Positions 41,501 through 50,500 of a stretch of DNA of 64,000 bases are shown piece by piece (positions within the stretch are counted from its first letter, which is position 1; the number at the start of each line of letters is the position of its first letter). The stretch is from Norana najaformis (lineage: Eukaryota; Annelida; Clitellata; Crassiclitellata; Hormogastridae): the NCBI GenBank assembly GCA_964023275.1, contig OZ029918.1, positions 14,888,355 through 14,952,354 of the forward strand, in the 5' to 3' direction. A program made the translations under genes and the position numbers. A model generated the notes under the pieces. It did no database searches. It saw only the letters and a program-made list of their open reading frames with translations, and was not told the origin of the DNA.

Positions 41501-44500
41501 GGCGCCATGTGTTACCCTTATTATGCCGTAGAAGACTCGTCGACGACTCTTTGAATAGGCGACAGCATTGCATGACGATCGTGGCCTATGACGTCGTGCA
41601 GGCAGCGTCTGCTCCTTTGATGGAAGAAGGAAAGAATTGGTTGAGTCGATGAGTCCGGAGTCGGGATGACGCGTCCAGATATCTTGACGGTAATCTGGCT
41701 AGTACGGATGAAGGTTGACGGAATGGCGGTCGTCTGGCGAAGGTGGAAATTCACAGCGAAAGTAGAACAGAAGACGTGGTGGTTATGATGATGTCGGTCT
41801 TCCCAGAACTTCAGTTGAATGCATCGGCTATAGGTGAAAGATGAAGAGTTTCGTCGGGCTTTAATGTCGGCTTTGGAGCTCCATCGACTTCTTCTCGCGT
41901 TGACGTAGGGAACGTGGCCTCTATGATGATTTAGGCCTAGCTTCACATGGAGAAAGGCAGAGACAGAGGCAGGGGGAGATCGAACCAAGTTCTCCACCAG
42001 CTCTGGTAGAGTTCATTCTACCGATTGTGATGATGATTCTCGTATAGTTCGCATTGTACAGTTTCATCTTTTATTCTCGAAATGTCATTCAGCACTTGAA
42101 TGTTCTTCGAATGATTGTTTGACATGACGCGAGCGCGATTCTAGTTCGATTGAGGAGCGAAGCAGAAGCCTAAGCCTAAGACAAACCTTTACTCTATTTT
42201 ACCCGGTAGTGTCGATCATACATTAGACACTACTCCGACTACATTTCTAACTGCGTTCTATCTCCGAGGGTAGAATCTCAGAGCTAATCGACTGATCTCT
42301 ATGGTATCTCAAACCAGACTCCCTTAGTATAGATCCTGTATGAGGTTCTCTCGTCCGGCGATCTGTGTCGGATCCCCATTGGTCAATAGTTATGGAGTTA
42401 CTCCGGGTTGTCTATTTGATTGGACGCTAGGATTCTCTTTGTCTGAAGTCTACAGCTTGGTTTGTCTGCGTACTTCTCTCAGACTGGTTCCGTGTTGCTC
42501 TGTTGATCTTGGCGTGTCCGCTGGCTTGACTCCGTTCGATCTGCGTCTGTATATGTGCATGTGTGGCCTTATGTATTCTTGCCTGTATCTGCACAGCTCT
42601 CTGATTGGGCTGGTGAGTCAGTTGTATGAAATCTAAGATTCCTCTACCTCTCTGGACAAAGTAATAAATCAGACGCCCTACTGACTGCTCGCTGACCGGG
42701 GCCGCTGATGTAAACCAGGTGTTGGTTTCAGTTCTCTGCGATTAGCTGTCTTCTCTCTTCCTAACCTCCAATAACTTCTATAGTGGCTAGACATACTGTG
42801 CAGTGTGATATACTACAATAGCTTACTTAAATTAACTTGGCTATAGATGTAATGAAGGAAGCACAGGCGTGGCTCTTCTCCATTCGTCTGCGTCTGAACA
42901 CAGCCAAGACTCGGCTGACCTGGCCATGGCAGGACACAAGCCCCGAACAAAATCAACCACACAGCGCTTTAGCTTCGAAGAAAATTCCAAAATTTCCAGC
43001 ATAGTAGTCAGTGGACGTGGTTCGGATTCATAGCGTTCTTCTTGATGGATGAGGATTCTTGCACTCCAGCTGCCAGTACCAATTCCGTCTGCGTGTCAAG
43101 CTACTATCAGCTGAAGCAGATTCACACGATGCACATTTTCTTAGGCTTTCACCGCAATTCTGTTCCATTGTTTTGTCATCGCTCGTCTAGATCACTGCAA
43201 CGCCGTCTTCGTCGGCCTTCCTGTCTTCTTGATCTGCCAACTACAGTCAGTCCTCAACTCTGCTGCACCTACAAGACGATCTTCACATTGAAATTCTCTG
43301 CATCGCTTAATGCATTGCTTTTTAAACTGCAAAGGTTCTCCGTTTTCAAGCTGACTGAAGTGCCACGCAGACAGCGGCTTTAAGAGGTTCTTATGAGACG
43401 CTATATAAATCTTCTTTTGCAATTACAATTGCGGCTTGGTAAATCTTAACCAAGGGTAGCGTGAAAGCAACTCATGCCTAGTTAAGTTCCACCCCAACGT
43501 CATGGCATAAACCATGGCACTAAGCAATACCTCAACTAAATCTTGCCCCATCAGGTGCAGCAATACGATTTCCATTCTAATTCACGCCGATGCAATGGAT
43601 GACGTGCGTGTTGTAAGTGAATACCGGAAATGCAATTTTATGTCCCTCATTCTTTCGGATGCAGGTTTTCTTCCAGTCCGGACTCCCAGTGGAAGCTCCC
43701 AACGGAATCTGCTCGCTGCTGATAAATAAAATGACTGCTTACATTTACAGCCCATGCGCAATGGCAGGAAATAAAGGTGCTATATAAATGAGCTGATACA
43801 TGCATACAAAAGAACTTATTGAGCATTAGACATGTCTTATATACTCCTTCTTTTGTTGTTTTTTGAGAGTTTATAGTTGTTTAACTGCCGATCACCGAAA
43901 GAAGTCTCTTCACGACTTCAAATTGTCGCCCAGAAAACGCCACTCAGTCCTCTGTATATATCCTGAACAGTTTTCTCTTTCTTTCCTCGAGCCGATTGTT
44001 TCCCAGGAGCGCCGTCGGCGGATTTTCGTTGGGCTTTTTGCGCTGAATTATTTGTGCGTCGTCGATCCTTCGAGCGATGCATCGGAACGGCCATTTTATT
44101 TATTTATTTCATTAGATTTGTTGGTCGTTTGGTTGGCGTTGCAGGCAGCTTAGTCTGAATTTTAGTCTCCTTATGCATTGTTAACACAAACGCGTCTTCG
44201 CTTCTCTCCGTTTCTCTATAACTAGTCAGTTGTTAGAAAGAAGACAGACAGACAGCTGCAGACAATGAAAATATACACAGACAGACGCTGTGTTTATAGT
44301 TAAGGGTAGACTTTGGGTTTGGGCTTAGATAAGAGTTGAGGTTGGGGCTTGGTTTCGGCTGAGAATGGAATTAATGCTAGGGTTATAATTAGAGTTTGGC
44401 AACAGTTAGGTTTAATGTTAGGGTTAAGTTTCAGTTAGGATCAGGCGGATAAGGTGTGAGTGAGAATTCGGGTTAAGGTTAGGCTAAAAGTACGATTACT

Positions 44501-47500
44501 TTAGGGTTGGTGTTGGGGTTACAGTTAGGGTTTAAGAGCTGATACCAAAGATATTAGAGTTTTAGACTCTAAGATCTTTGCTGATACTACATCATTGGCA
44601 AAAGGAGCTTGTGGCTTGTGGTATTTGTAATTCATAGGCTGTGCTACTGTTTGGGATGTATTCTTATTTATAAGTGCTATAATTCCAGTAAGCAAGATGC
44701 TGCAGACCATAAACTTCAAAATAGAACTTACTTTTAATTTTTTTAAAAATCAATTGTAAATGCATCGTCTTGTCTAAAAATAATCTGAGAAGTGGATTTG
44801 TTCAAGTTAAATAAATTACTGCACGTGAACTTCCAACCGCTGTTGAAATAGCTGTCTAACTTTCTTTTGAAAAATAAGCGTGATTACGAAAGAAACCAAG
44901 GGAATATTTTTTGATTAAAGTAATGATGAAGTTTCGCTGCACAATCGCGAAAAGAAATTTCAATTTTCCTTTTTAGCATCGTACTTGATGTTGATATAGA
45001 GAAGATGTGAACCACTGAAAACTCATGGCTCAGATTTTAGTAGCCTACTTTACTAGCAAGTGGATGTCAATATAAACTTTGAGTTCGTCACCTTCTATGA
45101 TCATTACTGGTTTGACTTAAGTTTGTATTTGATATCTCGTGGAAAGTACAAAGGTTTTGCAATTGCTCGTTATGTTCGCTATCCACATCATTCATTTATA
45201 TTTGATTTAATGAAGTTTTCAATGTTCAGTGATACAACTCAATTCAGATACAGCCAAATGTCATGTTCTTCGCTAGCTCTTAACTAGACCACCTTCTTAT
45301 TTAAGCCTATTATCATTATTCTAGCCTCCAACGTTGAACTAAGGCCATTTACTACCCTTTGAATTCTGGCTTTTACTTGCAGCAGATGTCTTGCAATAAA
45401 CTCGTTTTCTCTTACCTTAATCTTCAGAATGTCCTCGTAGAATTGGTGTTTGAACCGTTATCGCTCACCAAGTCCAGCCTCTCTTTCACGACCGTCTCAA
45501 CACGATGCGTCGACAGACTTCGTAGATGCGTTCATTTCCTTCTCTCAGTTTGTATTCACGACTCACTCGTTATAGTCCAAAATATGGCTTTTGACGACAC
45601 ACAGCTTATGCAGATAAGTCTGTTTCACAACTCGCATGTATTACATCCACGACCGTTCGACGACAATTCTTAACTCCGTCGTAACGCAACAGCTACGGTA
45701 TAGGCTAAACAACGCTACCCATGAACTACTTCCAGTTCATCGACAAGACGTAAAGTCCGACAAACCTGCCTTACATCCCGGAGTGACGCTGGATTCCACT
45801 TGAACCTTTCTAGTTCACCATTCAGCCGTAAAACTAAGCTTGCAAGCACCGCATTCGTCTCTTATTGCATCGAAGATTTGATATAGATGTCACACTACGA
45901 TTGACTGAATCAATCGTCTGATTATTTCACCACATTTTAATTCGTTGACTATTGGATCGCCTTCCGAATATTGTCTGCTACCTTACATACGTTAGATCCG
46001 CAATGACTTCCTCTAATTGGTCCTGGCCTCTCCGCAGCAACAAATCATTCGCAACGTCATTTGTTTTAATTCCACCAATGTAAGTTTGTTGTTGGCTAAT
46101 AATCCAAGCGTCCATTTGTCAACAAGGCCATGTCGATTCGCAAACTCTTTTAAAATGTCACCAAAATAATCTGTTACCATCCGCACTAATTGGCCATAAA
46201 ATAAGTTCAAACAGTACTTTATATTTTCACCAGCTTAGTTGATTTTTACTATCTACGCTGGCACTGCTATTTTTAATATTAGTATCGTCTAATGCTGGCC
46301 GCAAATCTTATTCAGTAAGCACGTTAGTGGATTCAACTCTTATGCTAAAATACCCAGAAATACATCAATAATCAATACTTATAATGCAACAGAAATTACT
46401 ACTAAAATTACTACAAAATGCGAGGATATTCCTTAGACTTAGTCTACACTGGCAAATGTTAATTGTTACTGCAACTTATATGTACACTATTAGCAATGTG
46501 ACTGCACGTGGCTAACGCTGAAGAAAACTTTTTAATGCCGAAAGTAATTAACAAATTATTGAGGTAAATCACGAGTTAATAGGAGAAGAAATATGAGTTG
46601 ATCTTTCACCTCTACTGATCAAAGCCGAAATGGTTCAGTATTAATCTCGACACCGTACAAGACTGCAACCAACAAGGCGAGAAAATGAACTTTTAAATTC
46701 CCAGACATAATCAAAACCACGGTATGTAGGGTTTAGCAATGTTATGTTAGAAAGTAGACTTGATACTTTAAGGCCGGCAATTGAAATTCTTGCCTGAAGG
46801 CGGCATGCGTTCTCGAAGCTGGTGGGCGTTCACCGCACACGACACTGGTCCCGATTTATTGTCACACTGAGATATTGTTACACAGCAGATGTTATATGGA
46901 CTAGTGAAAGAAAGAATAGAAGGAAGGAAGGAAGGAAGGAGGGAGGAGCGCAATTGCTATGGATGAACTAAAAGACGAATGGTTTCATTCACATGTCGTC
47001 TTCAATCTCGCCTAATTGACGAGGACAGGCGCCTAACAGATCGCACACTCAGCAGCTTACGCACTTGCTCGGTCGCATCAGCCTTCGCCACCATCCGCGG
47101 TGCCACGAACACTATTGCAGCAATCCTCGTCAACACCCGAGGCGCCACGAGTACTATGCTGCAAAAACCGCAGACCCTACTAGAAATGCCACATGAACAT
47201 CTCTGTGGCCATCTGTAATCTGTTGTTCCCCATTACCAAAGGAATTTCTAAGACGCCAAGTGCATTGGTTTGCCCCTCTGTTAGAATGATAGGTAACATT
47301 ATTCACGATTTAGGCAATAGATGGCGCTAAGGAATAACTGAACTCTCTCAATATATCACTTTCGACATGTTCGTCATGAGTGTGGCTGACATTTTATGTA
47401 CCTAGTTCCTAATAACCTTACTTAACCTGTCCTGAATTGAATGAACTCCCAGGCCCTCGCAGCCACCAGAACGCCAGATGAACAACATTGCTGCATGCCT

Positions 47501-50500
47501 TTCCTACACTGTTTGCCTCATTTCATGAATGCAAATATTCATAACTGTAATCACGAACCTACCTATATATGCAGGACCTGAGAGACGTGTTGATCCAGAA
47601 ACAAGAAAGCAATAAGACAGGAAAAGGATTAATTGTTTACAAATTAAAGGATTGTATTAATGAGGCTGCAGAGTAAAGTAGTGATGCAAACTTTATTAAG
47701 TAATCTTTGTTCGCATAGAACTGTGCATTTTCTGGACTCTGCAAGAACGGGAAGAAGTCCATGTTGGACTGGTTCTGAGCGTGATCCCGCGGGTTCCCTG
47801 CGCTTTCATCGCTGCCAACGGATCCTACGATCGTAGCTGGTATTCTTTAGTCTTAGTGTGATTGGTTGAACGCTTGCTGTGTAAAATATTGCGCAGGATT
47901 CAGTAAACATCCATATTATGAAACCTTTTGTTGCATTTTCTTTAACGATTGTGAAGAAACCATTGTTCGATTTCCGAGCTAAGAAATCCCAGTCCACTCG
48001 TTTGTAGGAACACTGTTCCAGCACGTTCATGGTTCCGTCTCCTCCCTACAGCCGTTTATGCCTTCCACCCTTTGCTCCATCATACATCATGCATCAGCAT
48101 AGTATGCGAAACGGTGCTACAGAGCACGTTCTATCTACGGCGGAACAGTCGATACCATTGATCGACACCGTTACACAAACCGCAAACTATGCATGCAACA
48201 CATATATAGCTTTATGTATAGATAACTGGAGTCACGTATGCACAAAATATGAAACCTATAAATGCACGTGTACTTACATATTTTCATCCATTGTTACTAG
48301 GTAATTATTATTTTACATGACGTAGAAATAGTCCCTCTGAAATGAAATGAACCAAGTAGGAATTATATTGAAAGCTGATCTCAGTCTTTTCCCGGTTTTC
48401 GAGGCAATCCGGAAAGGTGTTTTTGCAGGCAAAGACATTGTGACTAGGGTTAGAGATGGAGAGACCGTGTAACAGCTACTGAAACAGTTGAGACTGAGCG
48501 GGAAGGATCACATCTCATAAACACATTCTAAACAATCTGCATTCATAAGGCAAAGAGTTTTTGATGGCATGAGGAGTCTGACATGTCGGTGCAACAGGAC
48601 ATAGTTGTTAGCTGCTTCATGTGTACAGATCCATGTTACCCCAACATTAAGCTTACCCAAAAGCAGCCGCATCTTGAAGAGATAGGTAGAGATGGTTAAC
48701 ATCATCAGCAGCAGCAGCAGCAACAGCAGGAGCAGTAGCAGTAGTAACGGTTCTAGGACAATAACCCCCGGACAATTACCCTCCGGACAATAACCCCCCA
48801 TGCAAATAACCCTCCGGACAGTAACCCCCCTATACTGATATATTAATTATATAAATATACAAATAATGTATATTAAACTTCGTGTTTTCCATTTCTATTA
48901 TATAGTAGTTAACCTCTTTCATGTTGTGTGGTAATTCTTTCATGTCTAGTCTGGGCCCAATTGTCTGATAATTGTCTAATAATTAGTTTTTGATGTGTGG
49001 TAATTCTGTCATGTCTAGTCTGGGCCCAATTGTCTAATAATTGTCCAATATTTAGTTTTTGATGTTTGGTAATTCTTTCATGTCTACTCTGTGCCCAGTT
49101 GTCTAATAATTGTCTAATAATTAGTTTTTGATGTATGGTAATTCTTTCATGTCTACATCAGCAGCAGTATCAGCAACAGCAGGAGCAGTAGTAACAGTAG
49201 TAACAGCATCAGTCCTTCGCTACTGCGTCTGGGGTTCAGCATGACAATATTATGTTGTCGATTCGTGCAATCATTTCCAACGACTGAGCTCTTGAAAAAG
49301 AAATGCGCAATAAATGGACAGATGCTCATACGCAAGCATTCACTATGCCTAAATGCAATACCCAACCACCAAAGACGTTAAAACTTGTTTATTGTAAACA
49401 AACTATTGGACTATTGCACTTTAAACGGGAAATCGCAAATCTAATTAAAGTGTAAGATTTTGTCTTTTTGTTCTATTTCCAAGTCCATTCTATTTTGTTT
49501 TGTCCCACTAGTATCTACTTGTGTCGATGTATTGATTGCATATCAGACAGCAGCGATATATGAATGTATTGTTTTTTAAATGTAGGCATGCTGCTGGTCG
49601 TTGGCATTGGCATTCTTATGGGAATCGTTCTCGGTGTCATAATGCTCTTCGGAATCATTCTTTGTCTGCGCAGGTGAGTTCTACATTCCCCTATGAACTG
49701 CTCAAGAAAAACGCCCCAAGTCATCAAGCGCTGCTTAATCGTAGGGTGGCTCATTAAAAATTGCTCTAACAATAATTCATACTAAGGTACGGCCAACAAC
49801 CAGAAATTTAATGTGATCGTGATAAGCGGTCTGAGGTTAAGCTACAATAACTCTGCTTTTACCGCTGAAGAAATTTTCTCTGAGCATTACAACATTCCGA
49901 TGATCTGGGTATCGGTGGAAGGTTTTCTGTGGTCTGTCTTATTGTGTGTGTATCTGTTTTTGTGTGTTTGCATGGGTCTTCCTGTCTTCTGTGTCTGCTT
50001 TACGGCTGTAGACGGCGCCAGAAGCGTCTTCGTAGCCAGACTACTGATCCTCTTCTTCAGAAGCCGACGAACGACCTTGACCAGGACTCGTCTCACAGCG
50101 CCATCTATCTTCAACACCACGCGCCAGATACCTCGAGCACCGGCTCCATGTGCACCTACCACCACGTGCAATGCCATCAAAGCCACCGTCACCACCACTG
50201 CCATCACCAACACCACCTCCACCACTCGTCCAACGAACCCCTTGGGCCAAACACTGACGTCATCGACGACGTCAGCGTGACGCCATTTCCGCTCTGCGTC
50301 GTCAACCCAACGACAGGAAGTGAGTGTCTCTACGAACGTTGGATGACGTCACCACCCCCACCACGCCTTGGCTCCGCCCACACGACAATAGCACAGACGA
50401 CTTTCATTTCCGACCCCACTCAGCCACTTAGTAGTCATGCGCCCCTCGGATCCTCTGCCTTGACTGAGTGTCCACAAAGTCCACTCGTGCTAGACGTGGT

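Larger units (their letters stand above)
38770..42845 (-). mobile_element. Non-autonomous LTR retrotransposon, recently inserted
   Basis: Two 843-bp direct repeats (38770-39612 and 42003-42845), offset by exactly 3,233 bp, flank a 2,390-bp interior. A 5-bp target duplication, gatgt, lies at 38765-38769 and 42846-42850. Read on the - strand, the interior begins three bases after the LTR with TGGTGGAGAACTTGG, a plausible tRNA primer-binding site. It ends with the purine tract GAGCAGGAGGGGG directly before the second LTR, so the element points leftward. No gag, protease, RT or integrase frame is present, so it must be moved by another element. It splits an older LINE. Confidence 0.88.
28942..49585 (+). 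other. 20.6-kb intron of the receptor gene filled with transposons
   Basis: Between the CCP and transmembrane exons. It holds the 5S-like sequence, family Y copy C, LINE pieces, SINE, decayed transposon gene, orphan - strand exon, LTR element, telomere-like tract and the 48.7-49.2 kb tandem repeats, each listed separately. The stretches 29931-32224, 37151-38699 and 43801-48695 show nothing else I can name. Additional receptor exons cannot be excluded. Confidence 0.6.

Noticed and set aside
41521-41997. 158-codon - strand frame in the LTR element interior
   Set aside because: It starts at a GTG overlapping the primer-binding site, has no early ATG and no gag-like zinc knuckle, and ends before any known domain.
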